A stretch of DNA of 37,311 nucleotides from DATCDE01 sp038252405 (GTDB lineage Bacteria > Actinomycetota > Actinomycetes > Prado026), in NCBI GenBank assembly GCA_038252405.1, contig JBBSAJ010000028.1, forward strand, positions 1 through 37,311. The letters run 5' to 3'. The translations under genes and the position numbers were made by a program. The notes under the pieces are model-generated. The model was not told where the DNA came from and did no database searches. It saw only the letters and a list, made by a program, of their open reading frames with translations. Below are positions 7,870 through 15,439 of the stretch, in pieces. The number at the start of each line of letters is the position of its first letter. Positions within the stretch are counted from its first letter, which is position 1.

Positions 7870-8709
7870 GTGAGCGGGCTGCTGGTGCTGGCCGGGACGC
7901 CGATCGGCGACCCCGGCGACGCGACCCCCCGGCTGGCCGAGGAGCTCGCCACCGCCGACCTGGTGGCCGCCGAGGACACCCGGCGGCTGCGCCGGCTCAC
8001 CGCCGCGCTGGGCGTCGTCCCGGCCGGGCGGATCGTCTCCTACCACGAGCACAACGAGGCCACCCGGACCCCTGAGCTGGTGCAGGAGATGCTCGCGGGG
8101 CAGCGGGTGCTGCTGGTGACCGACGCCGGGATGCCGTCGGTGTCCGACCCCGGGTACCGGCTGGTGCGGGCCGCCGTGGACGCCGGCGTCCGGGTCAGCG
8201 CCGTGCCCGGCCCCAGCGCGGTGCTCACCGCACTGGCGGTCTCCGGACTGCCGGTGGACCGGTTCTGCTTCGAGGGCTTCCTGCCGCGCAAGCCGGGGGA
8301 GCGGGCGGCGCGGCTGCGCGCGCTGCTCGACGAGCCGCGGACGATGGTGTTCTTCGAGGCGCCGCACCGGCTGGGGAAGACCCTGGCTGCGATGGCCGAG
8401 GCGTTCGGGCCGGAGCGGCCCGGCGTGGTCTGCCGCGAGCTGACCAAGACCTACGAGGAGGTCCGCCGGGGCGGCCTGGCCGAGCTGGCCGAGTGGGCCG
8501 CCGACGGCGTCCGCGGCGAGGTCACCGTGGTGGTGGGTGGCGCACCGGCCGGCGCCGAGGCGACGACCGACCCGGCCGAGCTGGCCGCGCGGGTGGCCCG
8601 GCTGGAGATCGAGGGGCAGCCGCGCAAGGCGGCCATGGCCGCGGTGGCCGCGCAGGCCGGCGTCCCCAAGCGGGTGGTCTACGACGCCGTGCTCGCCGCC
8701 CGCGGCTGA
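7870..8709 (+). CDS. rsmI: 16S rRNA 2'-O-ribose C1402 methyltransferase
   Basis: RsmI methylates the ribose of cytidine 1402 in the decoding centre of 16S rRNA using SAM. The 279-residue protein begins with the family motif LVLAGTPIGDPGDATPR, then AAEDTRRLRRL, SYHEHNE, VTDAGMPSVSDPGYRLV (SAM-binding), VPGPSAVLTALAVSGLP and FEGFLPRKPGER, all in the expected order for a tetrapyrrole-methylase fold. Start is GTG 7870, with no Shine-Dalgarno and a -10-like CAGGAT 6 nt upstream, so probably leaderless. The stop codon is the loop of a hairpin. Divergent from pmt. Confidence 0.95.
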   Translation: MSGLLVLAGTPIGDPGDATPRLAEELATADLVAAEDTRRLRRLTAALGVVPAGRIVSYHEHNEATRTPELVQEMLAGQRVLLVTDAGMPSVSDPGYRLVRAAVDAGVRVSAVPGPSAVLTALAVSGLPVDRFCFEGFLPRKPGERAARLRALLDEPRTMVFFEAPHRLGKTLAAMAEAFGPERPGVVCRELTKTYEEVRRGGLAELAEWAADGVRGEVTVVVGGAPAGAEATTDPAELAARVARLEIEGQPRKAAMAAVAAQAGVPKRVVYDAVLAARG

Positions 8710-8717
8710 GCCGCGGG
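8699..8717 (+). terminator. Hairpin with the rsmI stop codon in its loop
   Basis: CCCGCGGC and GCCGCGGG form a perfect 8-bp stem and the 3-nt loop is the TGA stop of rsmI. There is no T-rich tail; such bare GC hairpins often end transcription in actinobacteria. Confidence 0.5.
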
Positions 8718-8791
8718 ACCAATGACCGTTTGCGCGGCCGTGATCCACGACACACGATAGGAACCGAACCAGGTTGGGGAGGTGGCCGGTG

Positions 8792-9034
8792 ATGCGAGAC
8801 CTCCAGCGCACCTATGAGGCGTTCCAGTTCGCCTGTCCGGCCTGCGACACCCGATGGTGCCGCGTCTACGAGGTCACCACCCACGCCGAACCCGACGGCC
8901 TGGCGTCCAAGGACTACCGGCGTGCGGACCTGCTCGTCTCGGCGCCGCTGGACGACCGGGACTGCCCCTCCTGCGGGACGGCGGCCCCGGTGCTGGGCCC
9001 GACCCTGGCCGACGTCGGCCAGCCCGGGAGATAA
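8792..9034 (+). CDS. Small zinc-ribbon protein
   Basis: An 80-residue protein with two CPxC knuckles, CPAC (about residues 13-16) and CPSC (about 57-60), spaced as in a zinc ribbon, with a short hydrophilic segment between them. No other domain or signal is present. ATG 8792 is preferred, with GGGAGG about 10 nt upstream; GTG 8789 is the alternative. It lies between rsmI and metG on the same strand. Small zinc ribbons of this kind are usually conserved hypotheticals in actinobacteria; the function is not known to me. Confidence 0.65.
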   Translation: MRDLQRTYEAFQFACPACDTRWCRVYEVTTHAEPDGLASKDYRRADLLVSAPLDDRDCPSCGTAAPVLGPTLADVGQPGR

Positions 9035-9063
9035 CGGGTTCCGGCTCGGCCGCACGGCGCGGA

Positions 9064-9069
9064 TACCCT
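9064..9069 (+). promoter_or_regulatory. -10 element for metG
   Basis: TACCCT is followed by 7 nt and the metG ATG, with no Shine-Dalgarno in between, so a leaderless transcript is likely. Confidence 0.45.
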
Positions 9070-9076
9070 GACCTGC

Positions 9077-10678
9077 ATGAGTCAGGGGCCGACCGGAGCG
9101 ACGTTCTTCGCCACCACACCGATCTACTACGTCAACGACGCCCCGCACATCGGCCACGCCTACACGACCGTCGCCGCCGACGTGCTCACCCGCTGGCACC
9201 GCCAGCGCGGCGACGACGTCTTCTTCCTCACCGGCACCGACGAGCACGGCCAGAAGGTGCTGCGCACCGCGGAGGCCAACGGGGTGACACCGCGGGAGTG
9301 GTGCGACCGGCTGGTCGAGACCGCATGGAAGCCGGTGCTGGCGACCATCGACGCGGCCAACGACGACTTCATCCGCACGACGGAGGAGCGGCACACCCGC
9401 GGCGTCCAGGAGCTGTGGCAGCGGATCCGGGACAACGGGGACGTGTACCCGTCGACCTACGAGGGCCCGTACTGCGTGGGCTGCGAGGAGTTCAAGCTGC
9501 CGGGCGACCTGGTCGAGGTCGACGGCGTCCAGGTCTGCCCGATCCACGGTCGGCCGGTCGAGCAGCTGTCCGAGCAGAACTACTTCTTCCGGCTGTCGGC
9601 CTACGCCGACCGGCTGCTGGCGCACTACGAGGAGCATCCTGACGCCGTCCAGCCGGCCAGCGCCCGTAACGAGGTCATCTCGTTCATCAAGCAGGGGCTG
9701 GTGGACATCTCGATGTCGCGGTCGTCGTTCGACTGGGGCATCCCGGTGCCGTGGGACGACGGTCACGTCGTCTACGTCTGGTTCGACGCGCTGGTGAACT
9801 ATGCCAGCGCGGTCGGGCTGGGCACCGACCCGGAGCGCTTCGCGCAGCGCTGGCCGGCCGACGTCCACCTGGTGGGCAAGGACATCCTGCGCTTCCACGC
9901 CGTCTACTGGCCGGCCATGCTCATGGCCGCCGGGCTCGAGCCGCCGCGCCGGGTGTTCGCGCACGGCTGGCTGCTGGTGGGCGGCGAGAAGATGAGCAAG
10001 TCGAAGCTCACCGGCATCGCGCCGTCGCAGATCATCGACCACTTCGGCTCGGACGCGTTCCGGTGGTACTTCCTGCGCGCGATCCAGTTCGGCCAGGACG
10101 GCTCGTTCTCCTGGGAGGACATGACCGCGCGGTACACCTCCGAGCTGGCCAACGGGCTGGGCAACCTGGCTTCCCGGGTGGCCGCGATGGTCGGGCGGTA
10201 CTGCGACGGCGTGCTGCCGTCGGCGTCCGACGTGGGCCGGGCCGAGGAGGACGTCGCCGCGGCGCTGATCGACGCCGTCGCGACGGCGGACGAGGCGATG
10301 GGCGAGCTGCGTTTCCACGACGGGCTGGCCGCGACCTACGAGTTCGTCACCGTGGTCAACGGCTACCTGACGGCGCAGGAGCCGTGGCAGGTGGCCAAGC
10401 GGTTCGACTCGGACCCGTCGGCGCGGGCCCGGGTGGACACCACGCTGTACACCGCGGCCGAGGGGCTGCGCGCGCTGGCGGTGCTGCTCGCGCCGGTGCT
10501 GCCGAAGGCCGCCGCGGAGCTGTGGGCGTCGCTGGGCGCGTCGGCCGGGCTGGGAGGGCTGGCCGAGCAGCGGGTGCAGGACGCCGGCCGCTGGGGGCAG
10601 CTGCCGCCCGGGGTCACCGTCACCAAGGGTGCCGCGCTGTTCCCCCGCCTCGAAGACCCCCCCCTCACCTCTGCATGA
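9077..10678 (+). CDS. metG: Methionyl-tRNA synthetase
   Basis: This class I enzyme charges tRNA-Met in the cytoplasm. The 533-residue product has the HIGH signature at residues 24-27 (PHIGHAYTT), the DEHGQK motif, the connective-peptide knuckle YCVGCEEFKLPGDL with a second partial pair (VCPIHG), WFDALVNYASAVG, the KMSKS loop at 305-309 and the anticodon-binding helical domain to the end. It lacks the extra C-terminal EMAP-like tRNA-binding domain found in E. coli, as is usual in actinobacteria. In M. tuberculosis the ortholog lies beside tatD, but here a tryptophanase gene is between them. The TGA stop lies within the first copy of the 47-bp repeat. Confidence 0.96.
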   Translation: MSQGPTGATFFATTPIYYVNDAPHIGHAYTTVAADVLTRWHRQRGDDVFFLTGTDEHGQKVLRTAEANGVTPREWCDRLVETAWKPVLATIDAANDDFIRTTEERHTRGVQELWQRIRDNGDVYPSTYEGPYCVGCEEFKLPGDLVEVDGVQVCPIHGRPVEQLSEQNYFFRLSAYADRLLAHYEEHPDAVQPASARNEVISFIKQGLVDISMSRSSFDWGIPVPWDDGHVVYVWFDALVNYASAVGLGTDPERFAQRWPADVHLVGKDILRFHAVYWPAMLMAAGLEPPRRVFAHGWLLVGGEKMSKSKLTGIAPSQIIDHFGSDAFRWYFLRAIQFGQDGSFSWEDMTARYTSELANGLGNLASRVAAMVGRYCDGVLPSASDVGRAEEDVAAALIDAVATADEAMGELRFHDGLAATYEFVTVVNGYLTAQEPWQVAKRFDSDPSARARVDTTLYTAAEGLRALAVLLAPVLPKAAAELWASLGASAGLGGLAEQRVQDAGRWGQLPPGVTVTKGAALFPRLEDPPLTSA

Positions 10679-10721
10679 AGGTGCCCTTCTGTGCGTGTGG
10701 CCGCAACAACCCACCCTTCAT
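10675..10721 (-). repeat. 47-bp palindromic repeat, copy A
   Basis: Exactly 47 bp, bounded by inverted ATGAAGG and CCTTCAT. Read on the minus strand it differs from copy C by a single base. It overlaps the metG stop codon (TGA at 10676-10678). Confidence 0.85.
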
Positions 10722-10751
10722 CGGACGGCGGGCAGCGAGCGGCCGGCGCCG

Positions 10752-10798
10752 ATGAAGGTGCGCTTTGTACGGCAGTGCGCACAGAAGGTGCCCTTCAT
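10752..10798 (+). repeat. 47-bp palindromic repeat, copy B
   Basis: Same length and the same ATGAAGG/CCTTCAT ends as the other copies, with the shared right-hand block GCGCACAGAAGG. Its centre is unlike copies A and C. The AGAAGG lies 8 nt before an ATG (10797), but that frame is not the tryptophanase frame and stops after 26 codons. Confidence 0.8.
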
Positions 10799-10803
10799 GC
10801 GGA

Positions 10804-10809
10804 TAGCCT
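10804..10809 (+). promoter_or_regulatory. -10 element for the tryptophanase gene
   Basis: TAGCCT plus 7 nt then ATG 10817, the same leaderless geometry as metG. It starts 6 bp after repeat copy B. Confidence 0.45.
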
Positions 10810-10816
10810 GCGGCGC

Positions 10817-12196
10817 ATGGGGTTTCGGACGATCATCGAGCCGTTTCGCATCCACTCGGTCGAGCCGCTGCGGCTGACCACCGAGGCCGAGCGCCGCGCC
10901 GCGATGCGCGCGGCCGGCTACAACGTGTTCAACCTGCGGGCCGAAGACGTGCTCATCGACCTGCTCACCGACTCGGGCACCGGGGCGATGAGCCGCGACC
11001 AGTGGGCCGGCATCCAGCGCGGCGACGAGAGCTACGCGGGGTCGCCGTCCTGGTTCCGGTTCAAGGACGCCGTCCAGGACCTGTTCCCGTTCGAGCACGT
11101 GATCCCGACCCACCAGGGCCGGGCCGCCGAGAAGATCCTGTTCACCGCTGTCGGCGGGCCGGGCAAGGTGGTGCCGAACAACACCCACTTCGACACCACC
11201 CGCGCCAACGTCGAGTACACCGGCGCCGAGGCGGTCGACCTGGTGATCGCGCAGGGCCGGGACCCGCAGTCCGACCACCCGTTCAAGGGCAACATGGACC
11301 TCGCGGCACTGGACGCGCTGCTGGCGCAGCGGGCGGACGACGTCCCGCTGGTCATGGTGACCATCACGAACAACAGCGGCGGCGGGCAGCCGGTGTCGCT
11401 GGCCAACCTGCGCGGCATCCGCGAGGTGTGCGACTGCTACGGCAAGCCGCTGTTCCTTGACGCCTGCCGGTTCGCGGAGAACGCCTGGTTCATCCACGAG
11501 CGCGAGGAGGGACAGGGCGACCGCGCGGTGCGCGACATCGTCCGTGAGATGGCCTCGCTCGCCGACGGCATGACGATGAGCGCCAAGAAGGACCCGCTCG
11601 GCAACATCGGCGGCTGGCTGGCCGTCAACGACGACCGGCTGGCCGAGCAGTGCCGGGCGCTGCTCATCCTCACTGAGGGCTTCCCGACCTACGGCGGGCT
11701 GGCCGGCCGCGACCTCGAGGCGCTGGCGCAGGGCCTCACCGAGGCGGTCGACCACGACTACCTGCGGTACCGGATCCGCTCGACGGCGTACCTGGGCGAG
11801 GCGCTGATGGCGTCCGGGATCCCTTGTGTGCGCCCGATCGGCGGGCATGCGGTGTACATCGACGCGCGGGCACTGCTGCCGCACCTGGACCCGCTGCAGT
11901 ACCCGGGGCAGTCGCTGGCCGTGGCGCTGTACGAGGTCGGCGGGGTGCGCGGCTGCGAGATTGGCACCGTCATGTTCGGCCTGCACCCGGACGGCACCGA
12001 GCACCCGGCGGCGATGGACCTGGTCCGGCTGGCCATCCCGCGGCGCACCTACACGCAAAGCCACGTCGACTACGTCATCGAGGTCTGCCAGGCCGTGGCC
12101 GAGGGCGCCGGGTCGCTGCCTGGGTACCGCATCGTGGAGCAGCCGGCCCAGCTGCGGCACTTCACGGCGCGGTTCGAGCCGCTGCCGTCGTCCTGA
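10817..12196 (+). CDS. tnaA: Tryptophanase family beta-eliminating lyase
   Basis: A PLP enzyme of the tryptophanase / tyrosine phenol-lyase family, which splits tryptophan to indole, pyruvate and ammonia (or tyrosine to phenol). The 459-residue product shows FEHVIPTHQGRAAEKILF, the N-terminal MSRDQWAGIQRGDESYAGS segment, VMVTITNNSGGGQPVSLANL, FLDACRFAENAWFI with the cofactor aspartate, and MSAKKDPLGNIGG with the PLP lysine at K258 by analogy with E. coli. ATG 10817 was chosen because it begins the homologous region (E. coli has 471 residues). The MSAKKD form favours tryptophanase over tyrosine phenol-lyase (MSGKKD), but this is not decisive. It is inserted in the conserved metG-tatD block and flanked by inverted repeat copies. 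Confidence 0.88.
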   Translation: MGFRTIIEPFRIHSVEPLRLTTEAERRAAMRAAGYNVFNLRAEDVLIDLLTDSGTGAMSRDQWAGIQRGDESYAGSPSWFRFKDAVQDLFPFEHVIPTHQGRAAEKILFTAVGGPGKVVPNNTHFDTTRANVEYTGAEAVDLVIAQGRDPQSDHPFKGNMDLAALDALLAQRADDVPLVMVTITNNSGGGQPVSLANLRGIREVCDCYGKPLFLDACRFAENAWFIHEREEGQGDRAVRDIVREMASLADGMTMSAKKDPLGNIGGWLAVNDDRLAEQCRALLILTEGFPTYGGLAGRDLEALAQGLTEAVDHDYLRYRIRSTAYLGEALMASGIPCVRPIGGHAVYIDARALLPHLDPLQYPGQSLAVALYEVGGVRGCEIGTVMFGLHPDGTEHPAAMDLVRLAIPRRTYTQSHVDYVIEVCQAVAEGAGSLPGYRIVEQPAQLRHFTARFEPLPSS

Positions 12197-12206
12197 GCCG
12201 TCCGGA

Positions 12207-12253
12207 ATGAAGGGTGGGGTGTTGCGGCCACACGCACAGAAGGGCACCTTCAT
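12207..12253 (+). repeat. 47-bp palindromic repeat, copy C
   Basis: 47 bp with ATGAAGG/CCTTCAT ends. It is the inverse of copy A apart from one base. AGAAGG at 12238-12243 is 8 nt before the tatD ATG, and that ATG begins inside the repeat end (CCTTCATG). Confidence 0.85.
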
Positions 12254-13091
12254 GCAGTACCCGGGGGCGCCGGAGCCGCTGGCGGCCGAGGTGTTCGACA
12301 GCCACTGCCACCTCGACATCGGGCTGGACGACGACGCCCCGATGACCGTCGACGACGCCCTCGCGGCGGCTGCCGCCGTCGGGGTCCCGCGGATCGTGCA
12401 GATCGGCTGCGACCTGCCCAGCGCGCGCTGGTCGGTGGCGGTCGCCCGCGAGCACGCACCCGTCGTCGCCGCGGTGTCGCTGCACCCCAACGAGGCGGCG
12501 CACATCCACGCCCAGCACGGCCGGGCCGCGCTGGAGGAGGCGTGGGCCGAGATCGACGCCCTGGCTGCCGACCCGCGGGTCCGGGCCGTGGGCGAGACCG
12601 GGCTGGACCACTTCCGCACCGGCGAGGGGGTCGGCCGCGACGTGCAGGAGGAGTCGTTCCGCCGGCACATCGCGATGGCCAAGCGGCACAACAAGGCGCT
12701 GGTGATCCACGACCGGGACGCCCACGACGACGTCGTCCGGGTGCTGCTCGACGAGGGCGCGCCCGAGCAGGTCGTCTTCCACTGCTTCAGTGGCGGCCCC
12801 GACCTGGCCGGCACCTGCGTCGAGCACGGCTGGGTGATGTCCTTCGCCGGCACGGTGACCTTCAAGAACGCCGCCGACCTCCGCGCGGCGCTGCGGGTGG
12901 CGCCTCCCGAGCTGCTGCTCGTGGAGACGGACGCCCCGTTCCTCACCCCGGTGCCGCACCGGGGCCGGCCCAACGCGAGCTTCCTGGTCCCGCTCACGCT
13001 GCGCGCCATGGCGGCCGAGCTGGGCCTGGCTGAGGCGGCCCTGGCCGCGGCGGTCACGGCCACCGGGGAGCGGGTCTTCGGCGTCTGGTAG
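12252..13091 (+). CDS. tatD: TatD-family metal-dependent nuclease
   Basis: TatD proteins are cytoplasmic TIM-barrel DNases (3'-5' exonuclease, DNA repair) of the amidohydrolase superfamily. The 279-residue product has the first metal motif DSHCHLD (residues 17-23), VSLHPNEA, GETGLDHFRT, the HDRDAHDDV segment, FHCFSGGPD and VETDAPFLTPVPHRGRPN, all metal-binding or conserved positions. The start ATG 12252 is created by the end of repeat copy C, which also gives an AGAAGG Shine-Dalgarno at 8-nt spacing. Its place before rpfB, rsmA and ispE matches Rv1008. Confidence 0.95.
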   Translation: MQYPGAPEPLAAEVFDSHCHLDIGLDDDAPMTVDDALAAAAAVGVPRIVQIGCDLPSARWSVAVAREHAPVVAAVSLHPNEAAHIHAQHGRAALEEAWAEIDALAADPRVRAVGETGLDHFRTGEGVGRDVQEESFRRHIAMAKRHNKALVIHDRDAHDDVVRVLLDEGAPEQVVFHCFSGGPDLAGTCVEHGWVMSFAGTVTFKNAADLRAALRVAPPELLLVETDAPFLTPVPHRGRPNASFLVPLTLRAMAAELGLAEAALAAAVTATGERVFGVW

Positions 13092-13140
13092 CGCCGCCGC
13101 AAGCCGGACAACCCACCCGCTGACCACCCAAACCGACAAA

Positions 13141-13156
13141 TGTGGCACATGCCACA
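13141..13156. promoter_or_regulatory. CRP-like palindrome upstream of rpfB
   Basis: TGTGGCA and TGCCACA form a perfect palindrome with a 2-bp centre, i.e. TGTGG-N6-CCACA. This is close to the CRP-family consensus TGTGA-N6-TCACA. It is about 207 bp before the rpfB start. M. tuberculosis Crp is known to act on rpfA, so control of an rpf gene by a CRP-like factor is plausible here. Confidence 0.45.
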
Positions 13157-13213
13157 CCTGATCGGATCGGTTTGGCAGCCGTGTCGTGCCTCCATTACGG
13201 TTTCGTGACGATG

Positions 13214-13236
13214 GCCGGAGTCGGGGAAGCTCCGGC
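13214..13236 (+). promoter_or_regulatory. Hairpin in the rpfB leader
   Basis: GCCGGAG pairs perfectly with CTCCGGC around a 9-nt loop. It lies in the 271-bp region before rpfB, which has no gene. Whether it is in a transcribed leader is not known, and a known riboswitch class could not be matched. Confidence 0.3.
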
Positions 13237-13362
13237 GGCAGCACGTCGAGTCACGGTGGTCGTCGAAGGCCCGCGGGCGCGCGGGTGCGAATCGGAACGT
13301 CGATCGTCGACCGCCTGTGCTGCCGCCGTCCCGTGCCCGGAACCTGCGTCGAGGGATGTCGC

Positions 13363-14481
13363 GTGACCGTTCGTCGAACGACCCTGGCCGCGCACGGTGT
13401 GCTCCTGTTGGGTCTGGTGGCTGGAACGACGGCGTTCATCGCCGCCCAGCACACGGTGACCCTGGACGTCGACGGGTCCAGCCGGACCGTCCGCACCTAT
13501 GCGCACACGGTGGCCGATGTGCTCGCCGAACAGGGGGTCGTCGTCGAGCCGCGCGACCAGCTCACGCCCGGACCGGCGGCGTCGGTCCGGGACGGGTTGG
13601 TCGTCTCGGTGGTGAACGCCCGTCCGGTGGTGCTCCTCGTCGACGGCCAGCGCCGCACGCTGTGGACCACGGCGCAGACCGTGGCCGAGCTGGCCACCCA
13701 GCTCGGCGGCCGCTACACGGCCGCCTTCCTGTCCGCCTCGCGCTCCACCCGGCTGCCGCTGTCCGGCACCGCCATCGGGGTGCGGCTGCCGAAGGCGGTG
13801 AGCATCACCGCGGACGGGAAGACCACGCAGGTGCTCACCACGGCCGCCACCTGGCGGGACACCCTGACCACGGCCGGGATCACCCTCGGCACCTCCGACG
13901 TTGTCTCGGTGCCGCTCACCCAGGCCCCGGCCGACGGTGACGCGCAGGTCATCACCCGGCAGGCCTACCAGGCGCAGGTCAAGCTGGTCGCGGTGCCGTT
14001 CACGACGGTCAAGAAGTCCGATGCGACCCGCTACACGGGGACGACGTCGCTGGCGCAGGCCGGCGCGGCCGGGACCAAGCGGCAGACCTGGCGGCTGTTC
14101 ATGAAGGACGGCCAGCTGATCAGCCAGCGGCTGGTGTCCGAGGCGATCGTGACCCAGCCGGTGCAGCAGATCATCATGGTCGGCACCAAGCAGCGCCCGG
14201 TCGCGCCCGCCCCGACGTTCACCGCCCGCACGACCTCCGTGAGCGGGCTCAACTGGTCGGCGCTGGCGCGCTGCGAGTCCGGCGGCAACCCGCGGGCGGT
14301 CGGCGGGGGCGGTCGGTACTTCGGGCTGTACCAGTTCACGCTCGGCACCTGGTCCGGTCTGGGTGGCAGCGGCAACCCGATCGACCACGCGGCGTCCGAG
14401 CAGACCTACCGCGCCCAGCTGCTGTACCAGCGGTCGGGTACCTCCTCCTGGCCGACGTGCGGCCGGCTGCTGTACTCCTGA
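13363..14481 (+). CDS. rpfB: Resuscitation-promoting factor, RpfB type
   Basis: Rpf proteins are secreted or membrane-anchored lytic transglycosylases that cleave peptidoglycan and help dormant cells resume growth. The 372-residue product has an N-terminal hydrophobic anchor (about residues 8-27), three DUF348 repeats (from HTVTLDVDG, PVVLLVDG and KAVSITADG), a G5 domain around residues 205-280, and a C-terminal Rpf catalytic domain, WSALARCESGGN, with the catalytic glutamate E305. C304 and C366 (WPTC) can form the usual disulfide. GTG 13363 follows a GAGGGA Shine-Dalgarno. The domain order and the position between tatD and rsmA match Rv1009. Confidence 0.95.
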   Translation: MTVRRTTLAAHGVLLLGLVAGTTAFIAAQHTVTLDVDGSSRTVRTYAHTVADVLAEQGVVVEPRDQLTPGPAASVRDGLVVSVVNARPVVLLVDGQRRTLWTTAQTVAELATQLGGRYTAAFLSASRSTRLPLSGTAIGVRLPKAVSITADGKTTQVLTTAATWRDTLTTAGITLGTSDVVSVPLTQAPADGDAQVITRQAYQAQVKLVAVPFTTVKKSDATRYTGTTSLAQAGAAGTKRQTWRLFMKDGQLISQRLVSEAIVTQPVQQIIMVGTKQRPVAPAPTFTARTTSVSGLNWSALARCESGGNPRAVGGGGRYFGLYQFTLGTWSGLGGSGNPIDHAASEQTYRAQLLYQRSGTSSWPTCGRLLYS

Positions 14482-14509
14482 CCCCTCGGGTGGGCCCCGT
14501 TCGCCGGTC

Positions 14510-14556
14510 ATGAAGGTCCCGCAGCTTCGACCATGCGCACAGAAGGGACCCTTCAT
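14510..14556 (+). repeat. 47-bp palindromic repeat, copy D
   Basis: 47 bp with ATGAAGG/CCTTCAT ends and the shared GCGCACAGAAGG block. AGAAGG at 14541-14546 lies 8 nt before the rsmA ATG, which begins within the repeat end. Confidence 0.85.
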
Positions 14557-15430
14557 GCAGGACGGGGGGGTCCGGCTGCTCGGGCCGGCCGAGGTGCGCG
14601 CCCTCGCGGCCGGGCTGCAGCTGCGCCCCACCAAGCAGCGCGGCCAGAACTTCGTCATCGACCCCAACACGGTGCGCCGGATCGTCCGGGTCGCCGAGGT
14701 GGGCCCGGACGACGTGGTTGTCGAGGTCGGGCCAGGGCTGGGGTCGCTGACCCTCGGACTGCTCGCCGTCGTGGGCCGGGTGGTGGCCGTCGAGATCGAC
14801 CCGCTGCTGGCCCGGGCGCTGCCGTCCACCGTGGCCGACCGTGCCCCCGGGCGGGCCGACCGGCTCACGATGGTCGAGGCCGACGCCCTGACCGTGACGG
14901 CGGCCGACCTGCCGGGGCCGGCGCCCACGGCGCTGGTGGCCAACCTGCCCTACAACGTCGCCGTCCCGGTGCTGCTGCACCTGCTCGAGGTGCTGCCGTC
15001 GCTGGCCGCCGCGTTGGTCATGGTGCAGGCCGAGGTGGCCGACCGGCTGGCCGCCGACCCGGGGTCGCGCACCTACGGGGTCCCGTCGGTCAAGGCGCGC
15101 TGGTACGCCGACGTCCGCCGGGCCGGACCGGTGGGCCGTTCGGTGTTCTGGCCGGCCCCCAACGTCGACTCCGGGCTGGTGGCGCTGCGCCGCCGCGAGC
15201 CCCCGTCGACGAGCGCGAGCCGCGCGGAGGTCTTCGCCGTGGTGGATGCCGCCTTCAGCCAGCGGCGCAAGACCCTGCGGGCCGCGCTGGCCGGCTGGGC
15301 CGGGTCGCCGGCCGCGGCGGAGGCGGCGCTGAGCCGCGCCGGGGTGGACCCCTCGGCCCGTGGCGAGCAGCTCGCCGTGGCGGACTTCGCCCGGATCGCC
15401 GAGGCGCGGCCGACGCCGCTCGCCCCATAG
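14555..15430 (+). CDS. rsmA: 16S rRNA dimethyladenosine transferase
   Basis: RsmA (KsgA) dimethylates A1518 and A1519 of 16S rRNA with SAM, late in small-subunit assembly. The 291-residue protein has the family order: QRGQNFVID, SAM motif I VEVGPGLGSLT, acidic VAVEIDP, VEADAL, the catalytic NLPYNVAVPVL motif, and FWPAPNVDSGLVAL with the C-terminal helical domain FSQRRKTLRAAL. The ATG start comes from the end of repeat copy D. The TAG stop at 15428-15430 is shared with the -10 element of ispE. Orthologous to Rv1010 by context. Confidence 0.96.
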   Translation: MQDGGVRLLGPAEVRALAAGLQLRPTKQRGQNFVIDPNTVRRIVRVAEVGPDDVVVEVGPGLGSLTLGLLAVVGRVVAVEIDPLLARALPSTVADRAPGRADRLTMVEADALTVTAADLPGPAPTALVANLPYNVAVPVLLHLLEVLPSLAAALVMVQAEVADRLAADPGSRTYGVPSVKARWYADVRRAGPVGRSVFWPAPNVDSGLVALRRREPPSTSASRAEVFAVVDAAFSQRRKTLRAALAGWAGSPAAAEAALSRAGVDPSARGEQLAVADFARIAEARPTPLAP

Positions 15431-15433
15431 CAT
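15428..15433 (+). promoter_or_regulatory. -10 element for ispE, overlapping the rsmA stop
   Basis: TAGCAT includes the TAG stop of rsmA and is followed by 6 nt and the ispE ATG, so ispE may have its own leaderless transcript in addition to read-through from rsmA. Confidence 0.4.
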
Positions 15434-15439
15434 CCAGGG

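Noticed and set aside
6064..8811. Very long open frames on the strand opposite or out of frame (for example 915 codons over pmt/rsmI, 825 over tnaA/tatD, 867 over the DegT region)
   Set aside because: They are shadows caused by high GC at third codon positions; products are Arg/Gly/Pro-rich with no motifs and overlap well-identified genes.
10797..10877. A tnaC-like leader peptide (26 codons with one Trp) before the tryptophanase
   Set aside because: It overlaps the tnaA start out of frame, its ATG belongs to the 47-bp repeat, and no attenuator structure was seen.
10675..12253. A composite transposon carrying tnaA
   Set aside because: The bordering repeats are only 47 bp, no transposase or target duplication is visible, and other copies occur nearby without cargo.
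13092..13362. A c-di-AMP (ydaO-type) riboswitch before rpfB
   Set aside because: These occur before rpf genes in some actinobacteria, and GCCGGAGTCGGGGAA looks suggestive, but the other conserved parts (GGGGUUAAUC-like and GACAGCUAAC-like segments) are not present.
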